Assembly (NCBI RefSeq): GCF_000163055.2
Contig: NC_022111.1
Coordinates: 1,550,001 to 1,614,000 of the forward strand
Direction of reading: 5' to 3'
Origin: Prevotella sp. oral taxon 299 str. F0039
GTDB taxonomy: Bacteria > Bacteroidota > Bacteroidia > Bacteroidales > Bacteroidaceae
Length of the DNA stretch: 64,000 nucleotides
Below the pieces are notes generated by a model that worked only from the letters and a program-made list of their open reading frames with translations, did no database searches and had not been told where the DNA came from. Positions 18,916-28,356 of the stretch are shown here, in pieces (position 1 is the stretch's first letter; every line of letters starts with the position of its first letter). Both the position numbers and the translations under genes were made by a program.

Positions 18916-20631
18916 ATGAATAAATATATTTCAAAGATATTCCTTGTTGCAATTACAAGTTTAAGTCTTGTTTCTTGTCATGATTTAGATCTCAATCCGT
19001 TGTCTAGTGGCTCAACAGGAAACTGGTATTCTTCGGCTAAAGAGATCCAAATGTCAGTGAATAAGCTATATGATATGACTTATTGGAGACAAGAAGGAGA
19101 CAACCAAACAGACTGGAGTGATGACACTGTGTATCGTGATGCCTTAACAGCTTTCGAGAATGGAACCATCAATAGTGAGGATTGGATCGTGGGTTTGCAT
19201 TGGAGAACCAATTTCCAAATGATCTCTTATGCCAACGGAATCATCAATACTTACCAAAAAGCGTTAGACAGAGGCGCAAATAAAGCAGAGGTAATGCAAT
19301 ATGTTGCGGAGGCACATTTCTTCAGAGCGGTAGCTTATGGACGCCTTATTACTCGCTTCGGAGATGTTCCTTATTTCACAGAAGAATTGACAATCCCTGA
19401 GGGAATGGCTAAAGGTAGAACCGCAAAGAACGAAGTTTTAAAGCATGTTTATGAGGATTTTGATTATGCTATCAATATTCTTCCTACCAAAACAACTACC
19501 TTCGACCGAGTAACTAAGGGTGCAGCGTTGGCTTATAAGGCACGAATAGCCTTGTATTTAGCCGACTATCAAACAGCAGCAACAGCGTCTAAAGCAGTTA
19601 TGGACTTAGGTGTTTATGCCCTACACGAGAACTATCGTGACCTATTCTTGCAACATACAAAGGTTTCAAAGGAGTTTATTTTCGTGCGACCACGCTCTAT
19701 CAACATGAAAATAGATGTGATAACAGCTGGCCAAGTGAAGAATAAAGTAGTGCGAAATGCAGGGGGTTGGGCTTCAACAGACCCTTCTTGGAATCTTTTA
19801 GCCGCATATACTTGCACCGATGGATTGCCCATTGACGAGTCTCCTTTATTCGATTCGCATGAACCTTTCAAAGCTCGTGATCCACGATGTGCAATGACTA
19901 TCGTTCCATTTAACGAACCATTCTTGGGCTATGTCTATAACCCTTCACCTGCGGCAACTACTGTTTTGAATGTAAAGACAGGTAAACAAGAATATAACAA
20001 CGACACCCGTATCAATAAACAATATGCTTCTTTTAACGGATTAGCATGGAAAAAGGGAATTGATGAGTCGTGGTTAGAGAATGGATATACTGCAGAAAAC
20101 CCCATTATTCTTATGCGTTATGCAGATGTTTTGTTGATGTATGCAGAAGCAAAGATTGAGTTAAACGAGATAGATGCAACCGTTATCGATGCCATGAACT
20201 CAGTTCGTGCTCGTGCTTATGGTGTAGATAAGGCTCAAACAACATCTTATCCAGCTTTCACCATCTTATCTCAAACCGACATGAGAAAGCAACTTCGCAT
20301 GGAAAGACGTATGGAGTTAGCTGGCGAAAACCTTCGCTTTGCCGACCTTATCAGATGGCGTTTGGCTGAAGTAGTGATGAAACAAAAGCAATATGGCATG
20401 TTATATCCTGCTACAGAGTGCCTTACTAAGGTGGTAAACACAGGCAATTGGTTTTGGCCTATCACACCAGATATAGATAACAATGGTTGTCCTGACTTTA
20501 CAAAGATGGAGGCAACAGGCCTCATTCAGGTGCTTTCTCAACGTCAATGGGATAATCGTCAATATCTATGGCCAATCCCTTCAAAAGATATTCAAATAGT
20601 ATCTAACTTTAAGCAAAATGCTGATTATTAA
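18916..20631 (+). CDS. SusD/RagB-type glycan-binding lipoprotein (PUL 1)
   Basis: This 571-residue protein is the surface lid that binds glycan for the SusC pore. The lipoprotein signal ends in LSLVSC with Cys21. SusD hallmarks are the N-terminal LDLNPLSSGS, the helical repeat region with AEAHFFRAVAYGRLITRFGDVPYF and the C-terminal RADVLLMYAEAKIE-like segment (here MRYADVLLMYAEAKIELNE) with RMERRMELAGENLRFADLIRW. Size is normal. It is paired with the preceding SusC, 10 bp away. The ligand cannot be deduced directly; the neighbouring hexosaminidase points to a GlcNAc- or GalNAc-containing glycan. Confidence 0.95.
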   Translation: MNKYISKIFLVAITSLSLVSCHDLDLNPLSSGSTGNWYSSAKEIQMSVNKLYDMTYWRQEGDNQTDWSDDTVYRDALTAFENGTINSEDWIVGLHWRTNFQMISYANGIINTYQKALDRGANKAEVMQYVAEAHFFRAVAYGRLITRFGDVPYFTEELTIPEGMAKGRTAKNEVLKHVYEDFDYAINILPTKTTTFDRVTKGAALAYKARIALYLADYQTAATASKAVMDLGVYALHENYRDLFLQHTKVSKEFIFVRPRSINMKIDVITAGQVKNKVVRNAGGWASTDPSWNLLAAYTCTDGLPIDESPLFDSHEPFKARDPRCAMTIVPFNEPFLGYVYNPSPAATTVLNVKTGKQEYNNDTRINKQYASFNGLAWKKGIDESWLENGYTAENPIILMRYADVLLMYAEAKIELNEIDATVIDAMNSVRARAYGVDKAQTTSYPAFTILSQTDMRKQLRMERRMELAGENLRFADLIRWRLAEVVMKQKQYGMLYPATECLTKVVNTGNWFWPITPDIDNNGCPDFTKMEATGLIQVLSQRQWDNRQYLWPIPSKDIQIVSNFKQNADY

Positions 20632-20638
20632 TAAAGCG

Positions 20639-22525
20639 ATGATGTATTTGAATGTAAATAGAACTATAAAAAGATGCGCTTTTGCCCTCTTTGCCCTTTT
20701 AACAAGTAGCTCTGCATTGGCAAGTGATGTGCTTGTTGAGGCTGAAAGCTTTCAAAATAAAGGTGGTTGGAGTGTAGATCAGCAGTTTATAGACCAAATG
20801 GGATCACCTTATCTCATTGCTCATGGACTGGGGAAGAAGGTGAACGACGCCCAAACAAACATCGAAATAAAAGACAAAGCGAAATACTATGTATATGTAA
20901 GAACTTATAACTGGACCGCACCTTGGTGTAAAACCACTGGTCCAGGCAAGTTCTTTATCAGCATTAACAATAAGAAATTAAATACAACATTAGGCTCAAC
21001 GGGCGACAAATGGATGTGGCAATATGCAGGGGAGGTGTCTCTTCCTACAGGAAAAGCATCATTAAAGCTTCACGACCTCACAGGTTTTGATGGACGATGC
21101 GATGCTATCCTCCTCACCACAACGCCCTCAATACCTCCTAATAGCTTGAAAGAGCTTGGTCAATTCAGAGTAAAACACAATCCAAATCTACAAAAAGAGC
21201 CTGCAAAGAAGCAGTTCGACCTTGTTGTAGTGGGTGGAGGTGTTGCTGGAATGAGTGCTGCTTTGTCGGCTGCTCGATTGGGAATGAAAGTTGCTTTAAT
21301 ACAAGATCGCCCTGTGTTAGGTGGAAATAACAGCTCAGAAGTGCGTGTTCATCTTGGTGGCAAGATCGAGATTGGTCCTTTCCCACGCTTAGGTGGTTTG
21401 CAAAAAGAGTTTGGTCCTACTTTAGAAGGTAATGCAATGCCTGCTTATCACTATTCCGACGAGAAAAAACTCGAGGTAGTTAAGGCAGAAAAGAATATAG
21501 AATTGTTCTTGAACTATCGTGCTATTCAAGCCGAAAGCAAAGGAAACAAAATTCAATCAGTACTTGCTCAAAATACAGAAACAGCGCAACAAATATCTTT
21601 CAGTGCTCCTCTTTTTGTAGATTGTACTGGAGATGGCACCATAGGTTATATGGTTGGAGCTGATTATATGATGGGAAGAGAAAGTAAAGATGATTTTTAT
21701 GAGACCTTAGCTCCTAATAAAGCAGACTCTCTTGTGATGGGTTCTTCGGTGCAATGGTATTCTGTTAAGCAACCAAAGCCAACCACTTTCCCTTCGTTTA
21801 ACTATGGAATTACCTTTACAGAAGCTACTGCAGAGAAGATATTCCGTGGTGACTGGACCTGGGAAACAGGTATGAATAAGAATCAAATTAACGACTTTGA
21901 GCAGATTAGAGACTATGGAATGTTGGTGATATATAGCAACTGGAGCTATGTAAAGAACCAATCGGTAGACCGCAAGAAGTTTGCTAATTATAAATTAGAG
22001 TGGGTTGCTTATGTTGCAGGAAAACGTGAGTCACGCCGTTTGTTGGGTGATTATATCTTGAGTGAGCACGACCTTTCGAAAGTGGTTGACCACGAAGATG
22101 CATCGTTCCCCACATCTTGGAGCATAGATTTGCACTATCCCGACTCAGTAAACAGTATTCACTTCCCAGGTAATGAGTTTAAGGCTATCACCAAACAAAT
22201 GGTGCTTTATCCTCACACTGTGCCTTATAGATGTCTTTATTCACGCAATATCGACAACTTGTTTATGGCTGGTCGCAATATAAGTGTAACGCATGTTGCT
22301 CTTGGAGCGATAAGAGTTATGCGCACAACAGGTATGATGGGCGAGGTTGTTGGTATGGCTGCATCTCTTTGTAAGCAGTTTAATACCACTCCAAGAGGGG
22401 TATATCAATACCATTTAAAAGACTTAAAAGAGTTGATGAAGAAAGGTGTTGGCAACCCAAATCTACCTAATAACCAAAAATACAACGAGGGTTGGAATCT
22501 TGAAAAGAAACCCGTTGTGAAATAA
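20639..22525 (+). CDS. Secreted FAD-dependent oxidoreductase with N-terminal beta-sandwich-like domain (PUL 1)
   Basis: The protein (about 628 residues) has a signal peptide (SSSALAS), an N-terminal domain of roughly 130 residues (VLVEAESFQNKGGWSVD onward) that looks like a carbohydrate-binding-type sandwich, then an FAD-binding domain with the dinucleotide motif VVVGGGVAGMSAALSAARLG and LGGNNSSEVRVHLGG. A later glycine-rich block, LFMAGRNISVTHVALGAIRVMRTTG, completes the FAD site. Such FAD_oxidored proteins are frequent in Bacteroidetes PULs, but their reaction is mostly unknown. Of two adjacent ATGs (20639, 20642) either may be used; both lie just after the susD stop. The gene sits 35 bp before the GH20 gene. 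Confidence 0.8.
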   Translation: MMYLNVNRTIKRCAFALFALLTSSSALASDVLVEAESFQNKGGWSVDQQFIDQMGSPYLIAHGLGKKVNDAQTNIEIKDKAKYYVYVRTYNWTAPWCKTTGPGKFFISINNKKLNTTLGSTGDKWMWQYAGEVSLPTGKASLKLHDLTGFDGRCDAILLTTTPSIPPNSLKELGQFRVKHNPNLQKEPAKKQFDLVVVGGGVAGMSAALSAARLGMKVALIQDRPVLGGNNSSEVRVHLGGKIEIGPFPRLGGLQKEFGPTLEGNAMPAYHYSDEKKLEVVKAEKNIELFLNYRAIQAESKGNKIQSVLAQNTETAQQISFSAPLFVDCTGDGTIGYMVGADYMMGRESKDDFYETLAPNKADSLVMGSSVQWYSVKQPKPTTFPSFNYGITFTEATAEKIFRGDWTWETGMNKNQINDFEQIRDYGMLVIYSNWSYVKNQSVDRKKFANYKLEWVAYVAGKRESRRLLGDYILSEHDLSKVVDHEDASFPTSWSIDLHYPDSVNSIHFPGNEFKAITKQMVLYPHTVPYRCLYSRNIDNLFMAGRNISVTHVALGAIRVMRTTGMMGEVVGMAASLCKQFNTTPRGVYQYHLKDLKELMKKGVGNPNLPNNQKYNEGWNLEKKPVVK

Positions 22526-22560
22526 CGATGGTGTGGTTCTAACCCAGAAAGTGATATTTT

Positions 22561-24156
22561 ATGACAAAACTCAATATTTTTAAGCTCGTAGCACTTTGTT
22601 ATTTCTGTTTTTTCTTCAGTGCTTCTCATGCGCAAGGCGTCATTCCTCAACCTCAAAAAGTAACCCTTACACAAGGCTATACGGAGTTAGATGCACCCCT
22701 TGCGTGGCACCCTAAAACTGCAAGACGAAACAGAAAGCAATTTGACTATATTTTAACTGAATTGCAAAAGCATACAAATTCAACTGGAAAAGCAAAGCTT
22801 TTACGCCTCAATAACACTGCTATTGCATCGCAAAAGCTATCCTTTCACGAAGAGCAAGGCTACAAGTTAGAAATCACCCCCAACGAAATCACTATTTCTT
22901 CTCCATCAGATGTGGGTCTTTTTTATGGTCTTCAAACACTTCAACAGCTTTGTTTCTCGAAGAGAATAGCATGCCAAGTGATCGAAGATGCACCCAAATA
23001 CGATTATAGAGGATGGATGCTCGACTGCTCAAGACATTTCTTTAGTAAAGAATTTGTGTACAAGCAGATCGATGCAATGGCATTGCTTAAGCTCAACAAG
23101 CTACACCTTCACCTTGTAGATGGAGGCGGTTGGCGCATTGAAATGAAGCAATTTCCATGGCTAACACGCAAGGGAGCCTATCGGACTCATAGCGATTGGG
23201 ACGAATGGATTGATGCAGGTAGACGCTTTTGTGAGCCTGATTATCCTGGAGCTTATGGTGGATTCTACACCAAAAAGGATTTAAAAGACATCATCAACTA
23301 TGCTGCAAAGCGTTTCATTATGGTCATTCCAGAAATCGAAATGCCAGGGCATAGCAACGAGGTGATGGCTGTTTATCCTGAATTGTCATGCACAGGAAAG
23401 GGCGATGGCTTTGATCTTTGCATGGGAAATCCCGACACTGAGGTGTTTTTAAAGAAGGTTTTGACAGAGGTTATGGAGCTATTTCCTGCGCCATACATAC
23501 ACATTGGAGGCGATGAAGCAACCATGCGCTTTTGGAAAAACTGCCCTAAATGCAAGCAAATGATGCAAAAGCATAACTACACTGATACGCTTCAGTTGCA
23601 AGGACGCTTAATTCTTGCTATCGATAGTTTCGTTACTAAGTATGGAAAAAGCATCATTGGTTGGGACGAAATACAAGAAAGTGGAAAGCTATCTCAAAAT
23701 GCTGTGGTGATGTCTTGGCGTGGAGAGCAAGGTGGTTTGCATGCTGCTAAGGCGCAACACAGGGTGGTTATCACTCCATCTAAACGCTATTATCTAGATG
23801 CTTATCAAGATAATCCAAGCTCACAACCACGTGCAATAGGAGGATTTACACTGCTTAGAAACGCCTATGAGTATGAACCTATGCCCAAAGAGATTGAAAA
23901 CACCGATGCAAGTAAGTATATTTGGGGTATCCAAGGCAATCTTTGGACTGAATATATCGACACAGAACGCTATGCAGAATACATGACTTACCCTCGTCTT
24001 TTGGCTATTGCAGAAAGTGCATGGGGCACCAAAACAAGTTATGATGCATTTAAGTTGCGAGTTATTCCCTTTGTAAATCAACTTCGAAAGAAGGGCTATA
24101 ATGCCTTTGATATTACCAAAGAGATTGGAAGAAAGATAGAAACCAATAAAAAATAA
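22561..24156 (+). CDS. Beta-N-acetylhexosaminidase, glycoside hydrolase family 20 (PUL 1)
   Basis: This 531-residue exo-enzyme removes terminal GlcNAc or GalNAc from glycans. A signal peptide ends at about residue 24 (ASHAQG). The N-terminal GH20b domain covers about 27-140, and the catalytic barrel follows with DCSRHFFSKEF, LHLHLVDGGGWRIEMK, IPEIEMPGHS and the catalytic HIGGDEA at 314-320, where Asp318 positions the acetamido group and Glu319 is the acid. WGIQGNLWTEYI is the usual late signature. No extra C-terminal module is present. It gives the clearest hint to the substrate of PUL 1. Host mucin or glycoprotein N-glycans are possible, but the sugar linkage is not visible from sequence. 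Confidence 0.93.
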   Translation: MTKLNIFKLVALCYFCFFFSASHAQGVIPQPQKVTLTQGYTELDAPLAWHPKTARRNRKQFDYILTELQKHTNSTGKAKLLRLNNTAIASQKLSFHEEQGYKLEITPNEITISSPSDVGLFYGLQTLQQLCFSKRIACQVIEDAPKYDYRGWMLDCSRHFFSKEFVYKQIDAMALLKLNKLHLHLVDGGGWRIEMKQFPWLTRKGAYRTHSDWDEWIDAGRRFCEPDYPGAYGGFYTKKDLKDIINYAAKRFIMVIPEIEMPGHSNEVMAVYPELSCTGKGDGFDLCMGNPDTEVFLKKVLTEVMELFPAPYIHIGGDEATMRFWKNCPKCKQMMQKHNYTDTLQLQGRLILAIDSFVTKYGKSIIGWDEIQESGKLSQNAVVMSWRGEQGGLHAAKAQHRVVITPSKRYYLDAYQDNPSSQPRAIGGFTLLRNAYEYEPMPKEIENTDASKYIWGIQGNLWTEYIDTERYAEYMTYPRLLAIAESAWGTKTSYDAFKLRVIPFVNQLRKKGYNAFDITKEIGRKIETNKK

Positions 24157-24160
24157 GAAT

Positions 24161-25204
24161 ATGAAAAAGATAGGATTATTGCTCTTTATACTTTTCATTG
24201 CATGTAAAATCAATGCCAAAAGCAATTTTCAATTCACCGTACTTCAATGGAATATTTGGCAAGAAGGAACCCTTATTAAAGGTGGATTTGATGTTATTGT
24301 GAACGAGATAGACCGTTTGCGCCCCGATTTTATTACACTTAGCGAGGTGAGAAACTATCGAAACACCGACTTTACGGCTCGTTTGGTGAACGAATTGCGT
24401 AAGAAAGGCGTTGCCTACTACTCGTTCTTTTCAGACGATTCGGGCGTTTTAAGTAGAACACCCATCACCGATTCGGTTGTAGTTTTTCCCTTAAATAAAG
24501 ACCATGGCAGTGTTTATAAGCTGGTTACAAAGGTTAAAGGCAAGGAAATAGCCGTGTATACCTGTCACTTAGACTATCTAGATTGCGCCTATTATAATGT
24601 TAGAGGCGTTGATGGATATACATGGAAAGAAACCAAAAGACCTGAAAACGTGGAGCAATTGCTTAAACTGAACGACTTGTCGTGGCGAGATAACGCCGTA
24701 ACGGTGTTCTTAAACGAGGCTCGAAACGATATTGAAAAAGGCCGATTGGTGATATTTGGAGGCGACTTTAATGAGCCTTCGCATCTCGATTGGATCGAGG
24801 CTACAGCGCAACTCTACGACCATCATGGTTTTGTTGTGCCTTGGACGATCTCAAAGAAATTAGAAAAAGCAGGCTTTAAAGATAGCTATCGTGTGGTATT
24901 CCCTAACGTGTTAACTCACCCAGGCTTTACTTATCCCTGCTTTAATCCTGATGCAGACATTGCAAAACTAACGTGGGCACCTAAAGCCGACGAGCGAGAA
25001 AGAATCGATTTGATCTATTATAAGGGTGAAGGACTAAAGGCAATAGATGCCAAGTTGTTTGGACTTGATACCTCTGTTGTGCGCCTTCAACCTCAAAAAG
25101 ATCACTCAAGTGACCCTTATATCTATCCCTTGGGCGTTTGGCCTACCGATCATAGAGGTTTGTTAGTGACCTTTCAGGTGGGCAAAAATAACTCATTTAA
25201 TTGA
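24161..25204 (+). CDS. Secreted EEP-fold hydrolase (endonuclease/exonuclease/phosphatase family, PUL 1)
   Basis: The 347-residue protein starts with a signal peptide (GLLLFILFIACKINAKS) and has the EEP-fold motif set: TVLQWNIW with the metal-binding Asn, TLSEVRN with the metal-ligand Glu, GGDFNEPSHLD (Asp and Asn), ERIDLIYY and the terminal PTDHRGLLV with the catalytic Asp-His. The family cleaves phosphodiesters or phosphomonoesters in nucleic acids, phosphoinositides or sphingomyelin. Its place in a PUL suggests a sugar-phosphate or phospholipid target rather than DNA. It begins only 4 bp after the GH20 stop codon, so it is in the same operon. A terminator follows. Confidence 0.85.
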   Translation: MKKIGLLLFILFIACKINAKSNFQFTVLQWNIWQEGTLIKGGFDVIVNEIDRLRPDFITLSEVRNYRNTDFTARLVNELRKKGVAYYSFFSDDSGVLSRTPITDSVVVFPLNKDHGSVYKLVTKVKGKEIAVYTCHLDYLDCAYYNVRGVDGYTWKETKRPENVEQLLKLNDLSWRDNAVTVFLNEARNDIEKGRLVIFGGDFNEPSHLDWIEATAQLYDHHGFVVPWTISKKLEKAGFKDSYRVVFPNVLTHPGFTYPCFNPDADIAKLTWAPKADERERIDLIYYKGEGLKAIDAKLFGLDTSVVRLQPQKDHSSDPYIYPLGVWPTDHRGLLVTFQVGKNNSFN

Positions 25205-25271
25205 AATCTTGTTTAGTTGAGAGGGGAATGTATTTTATATTATTTGTTTCTTACTTAAATCCCCTCAAATG

Positions 25272-25306
25272 AAATCCCGCTTGCGTGATGCCAGTGGGAT
25301 TTTTAT
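25272..25306 (+). terminator. Intrinsic terminator at the end of PUL 1
   Basis: Arms AAATCCC and GGGATTT around an internally structured loop, followed by TTTATTGTTTT. Confidence 0.75.
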
Positions 25307-25313
25307 TGTTTTA

Positions 25314-25401
25314 TAAAGTCAATGCAATTAGATGGTAAAGTCAATGCTTTTAGGGGGTAATTGCAATGCTATTGCAAGACAAAATCAATGCATTTATTAC
25401 A
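25314..25401. repeat. 22-bp tandem repeat element, four units (copy 3 of 7)
   Basis: Units start at 25314, 25336, 25358 and 25380. The first two differ only in a few places (TAAAGTCAATGCAATTAG and TAAAGTCAATGCTTTTAG). The element starts 8 bp after the T-run of the terminator, the same distance as copy 1. Confidence 0.88.
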
Positions 25402-25473
25402 CTACTGAAAATCAATTGTAAAAAAATGCAAAGAAAATACATTTGTAATGGGCTTTCTTTTGGTGCTTTTTTC

Positions 25474-25481
25474 TATCTTTG
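25474..25481 (+). promoter_or_regulatory. -7 promoter box for the S41 protease gene
   Basis: TATCTTTG, 27 bp before the ATG at 25509. No good -33 box at the usual distance. It lies inside the only open frame that would extend the gene upstream, which supports the later start. Confidence 0.55.
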
Positions 25482-25508
25482 TATAACGAAATACTGAAAA
25501 ATAAAGAT

Positions 25509-27080
25509 ATGAAGAAGTATATATTTTCTGCAATAGCATGTTTACTGATTATCAATGTCTTTGCACAATCGATTCAAAACGATAAAAACAACGATGCACT
25601 TCGTAAAATTCAACTGGCTGTAATGGCAGTTAAAAACCTTTATGTAGATACGGTTAATACTGAAAAACTGGTAGAAGACGGAATAAGAGGAATGTTGAAC
25701 GAACTCGATCCGCACTCTGCTTACACCACAGCAAAGGAAACAAAGTCCTTTACAGAGCAACTTCAAGGATCGTTTGAGGGCATTGGTGTGCAGTTTAATA
25801 TATCTAACGACACCCTTATTGTGGTACAACCCGTTAATAACGGGCCATCGGAAAAGGTGGGAATTATGGCTGGTGACCGCATTGTTTTGGTGAACGACAC
25901 AGTTATTTCGGGCGTGAAAATGACTCGAGAGGCTATAGTTAAGCGACTAAGAGGACCTAAAGGCAGTAAAGTTAAATTGGGAATTCAACGCAGAGGCATA
26001 AAAGATAGATTGACCTTTGTTGTTACTCGTGATAAAATTCCTTTGACTACGGTAGACGTGGCTTATATGATTCGTCCACAAGTGGGTTATGTTCGTGTTG
26101 AAAGCTTTGGCGAAACAACTTACGATGAGTTGATGGTTGCCCTCGAAAAGTTGAAACAACAGGGTATGACAAAGTTGATTCTCGATCTTCAAGACAATGG
26201 CGGTGGGTATCTAAAATCGGCAGCTGACATAGCAAACGAATTCTTAACACGTGGCAGTCTTATCGTTTACACTCAAGGAAGACGTGTTCCTAAGCAAGAA
26301 TATACTGCTCATGGCAATGGAAAATATCAGGATTTGCCACTTTATATCTTGATAAATGAATACTCTGCATCGGCTGCTGAGATTGTAAGTGGGGCGATGC
26401 AAGACCATGATAGAGGAACCATTATCGGAAGAAGATCATTCGGAAAGGGCTTGGTTCAACGTCCTTTTGAATTTGAAGATGGTAGTATGATGCGCATCAC
26501 CATTGCTCATTATTACACACCTGTAGGTAGAAACATTCAGAAACCTTACGCAAAAGGAGATAAAGAGGGCTATGAAATGGATATAGAGAAGCGTTTTAAG
26601 CACGGAGAATTGTATCATAAAGATAGTATTCACTTTGCCGATTCGTTGAAATTTCAAACTCTTCGTTTAAAAAGAACAGTGTATGGAGGTGGCGGTATTA
26701 TGCCCGATGAGTTTGTTCCACTCGACACAACTCGCACAACTCCATTCTATCGTCAGCTTTGGGGCAAGAGTATTGTGTTGAATGCAGCCTTTAAATACAA
26801 TGATAGTCAACGTAAAAAGTTACGTAAACGTTATCCCACTTTTGAACAATTCAAAGCTGGTTTTGTGGTGCCCGAAGATGTATTGAAAGGTATTGTGGAT
26901 GAGGCTAAGAAAGATAAGATTACCTATAAGGACGAAAAAGAATGGCAACGCACCATTCCTATGCTTCAACTTCAATTGAAATCGTTGATTGCTCGTGATC
27001 TATGGGGCATGTCGGAGTGTTATCAAATATTGAATGAAAACAACCCAATTGTATTGAAAGCAATTGAATTGGCGAAGTAG
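25509..27080 (+). CDS. S41-family C-terminal processing protease (CtpA-like) with PDZ domain
   Basis: The 523-residue periplasmic protease has a signal peptide (ACLLIINVFAQ), a PDZ domain at about residues 88-175 (SFEGIGVQFNI, GLA-like GIMAGDRIVLVND) and an S41 catalytic domain with LILDLQDNGGG, EYSASAAEI (Ser288 as nucleophile) and RRSFGKGLVQ (Lys313 as base). The last 150 residues form the extra C-terminal region often seen in Bacteroidetes homologues. It trims unstructured C-termini of envelope proteins. A TTG in frame at 25479 would lengthen it by 10 residues but lies within the promoter box, so the ATG at 25509 was taken. Confidence 0.93.
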   Translation: MKKYIFSAIACLLIINVFAQSIQNDKNNDALRKIQLAVMAVKNLYVDTVNTEKLVEDGIRGMLNELDPHSAYTTAKETKSFTEQLQGSFEGIGVQFNISNDTLIVVQPVNNGPSEKVGIMAGDRIVLVNDTVISGVKMTREAIVKRLRGPKGSKVKLGIQRRGIKDRLTFVVTRDKIPLTTVDVAYMIRPQVGYVRVESFGETTYDELMVALEKLKQQGMTKLILDLQDNGGGYLKSAADIANEFLTRGSLIVYTQGRRVPKQEYTAHGNGKYQDLPLYILINEYSASAAEIVSGAMQDHDRGTIIGRRSFGKGLVQRPFEFEDGSMMRITIAHYYTPVGRNIQKPYAKGDKEGYEMDIEKRFKHGELYHKDSIHFADSLKFQTLRLKRTVYGGGGIMPDEFVPLDTTRTTPFYRQLWGKSIVLNAAFKYNDSQRKKLRKRYPTFEQFKAGFVVPEDVLKGIVDEAKKDKITYKDEKEWQRTIPMLQLQLKSLIARDLWGMSECYQILNENNPIVLKAIELAK

Positions 27081-27169
27081 TGGCGGAACAAACACATTGC
27101 GCATGGTGGTTTGATGCTTTGTTGTGTGGCGGTGAATGTGCGTGTTGAAAAGAAAAGGAACAATAAACA

Positions 27170-28225
27170 ATGCAGATATTTTTTAAGAGAATAGGGGCTA
27201 TAAGCATGATTTTAGTACTGTTGTGGGGCTTGATGTCGTGTAAGGGAAATAAGGAATTGAAATCCCAAGTTCCTGTGTTTGCAAACGACATCCTACTAAA
27301 AACGACTCCTATTAAACAGCAGGGCGAAGGCTATACCTGCTGGATTTATGCAGTGTTGGCTACTATAGAGACTGATAGAATAGAGCAAAACGATTCTATA
27401 AACTTGTCGCCTGCCTTTGTAGAACGCAATCTCATCACTCAAAATGCTTTGCAACACTTCTTTCGTAAAGCCTATTCAAAGCGTGAAATGGCAGGAATGG
27501 CTCCCTTGTGTCTGCGCCTGATTCAACAATATGGCTTGGTTCCTTTTGATAGTTACGAAGGAACACAACCTCGAAATGTGAATGCAATCAATAGAAAGGC
27601 AATGATTGTGGCTCAACAAAAGGCTGGCGAAAAGGCTAGAATGATATCCTTTAAAAATGCGTTGAACAGCTATTTAGATGATGCTTTGGGCGCACTTCCC
27701 CTCAATGTGTATCTCTTTGGAGCGGAATATACGCCTCTTCAATTTGCGCAAAGTGTTGTACCAGCGGATAGTTACAAAGCCTATTGCAGTGTAACCCATC
27801 ATCCTTTTTATCGTGAAGTGTTGCAAGAAAGTCCCGATAATAACAGTTATGAGCTGTTTAACAATGTGCCTATTGATTCTTTAATGAACATCATAGATTC
27901 GCAATTGGCAGCGCATAAGGCAGTGTGTTGGGAGGGTTCGCTACCTCATGGTGAGTATGTTATGGATCAGGGAGTGGCTTGTTTGAACCCCAAAGTTGGT
28001 AAGGTAGACCAAAATATGCGTCAACGTGCAATTGAAAGTTATACCACTTATGATCAGCATGCCATGAGTATTGTTGGAAAAGCACACGATGAGCAAGGAA
28101 ATACCTATTATATTGCCAAGAATTCTTGGGGAAAATATATGCCTTTCAATGGTTTTGTGTATCTCGAACGCAAATTTGTAGCCTTGCGAACTATCGCAAT
28201 ACTAACTCAAAGAAGTGCCAACTGA
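27170..28225 (+). CDS. Papain-like (C1 family) cysteine protease lipoprotein
   Basis: The 351-residue protein has a lipoprotein signal ending in LMSC (Cys24) and the papain-fold triad in order: GEGYTCWIYA with Cys57 as nucleophile and Gln50 or Gln51 for the oxyanion hole, YDQHAMSIVG with His297, and AKNSWG with Asn318. The long spacing and lack of a propeptide resemble bleomycin-hydrolase/aminopeptidase C enzymes (C1B) rather than secreted papains. It is probably a cell-envelope peptidase. It lies 89 bp after the S41 protease gene on the same strand; both are envelope proteases, but no shared promoter is evident. Confidence 0.85.
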   Translation: MQIFFKRIGAISMILVLLWGLMSCKGNKELKSQVPVFANDILLKTTPIKQQGEGYTCWIYAVLATIETDRIEQNDSINLSPAFVERNLITQNALQHFFRKAYSKREMAGMAPLCLRLIQQYGLVPFDSYEGTQPRNVNAINRKAMIVAQQKAGEKARMISFKNALNSYLDDALGALPLNVYLFGAEYTPLQFAQSVVPADSYKAYCSVTHHPFYREVLQESPDNNSYELFNNVPIDSLMNIIDSQLAAHKAVCWEGSLPHGEYVMDQGVACLNPKVGKVDQNMRQRAIESYTTYDQHAMSIVGKAHDEQGNTYYIAKNSWGKYMPFNGFVYLERKFVALRTIAILTQRSAN

Positions 28226-28276
28226 GAAATTAAATTCTTAACAAAGTATAAAAGAAAGATAATGCCCAAAGAGGTA

Positions 28277-28308
28277 GTTGTGCAAGAAATATATTATAAG
28301 TAATTTTG
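28277..28308 (+). promoter_or_regulatory. Promoter for gpmA
   Basis: GTTG at 28277-28280 (one mismatch to TTTG), a 20-bp spacer and TAATTTTG at 28301-28308. The leader to the ATG at 28357 would be about 43 nt. Confidence 0.6.
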
Positions 28309-28356
28309 TAAAGAGTAAGATTTTATTATTTTAACTTTCATATAAAACAAAAAACA

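Larger units (their letters stand above)
25205..25508. other. Intergenic stretch between PUL 1 and the S41 protease gene
   Basis: Holds a terminator (25272-25306), a 22-bp repeat element (25314-25401) and a promoter box (25474-25481). No coding frame is credible. Confidence 0.7.
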
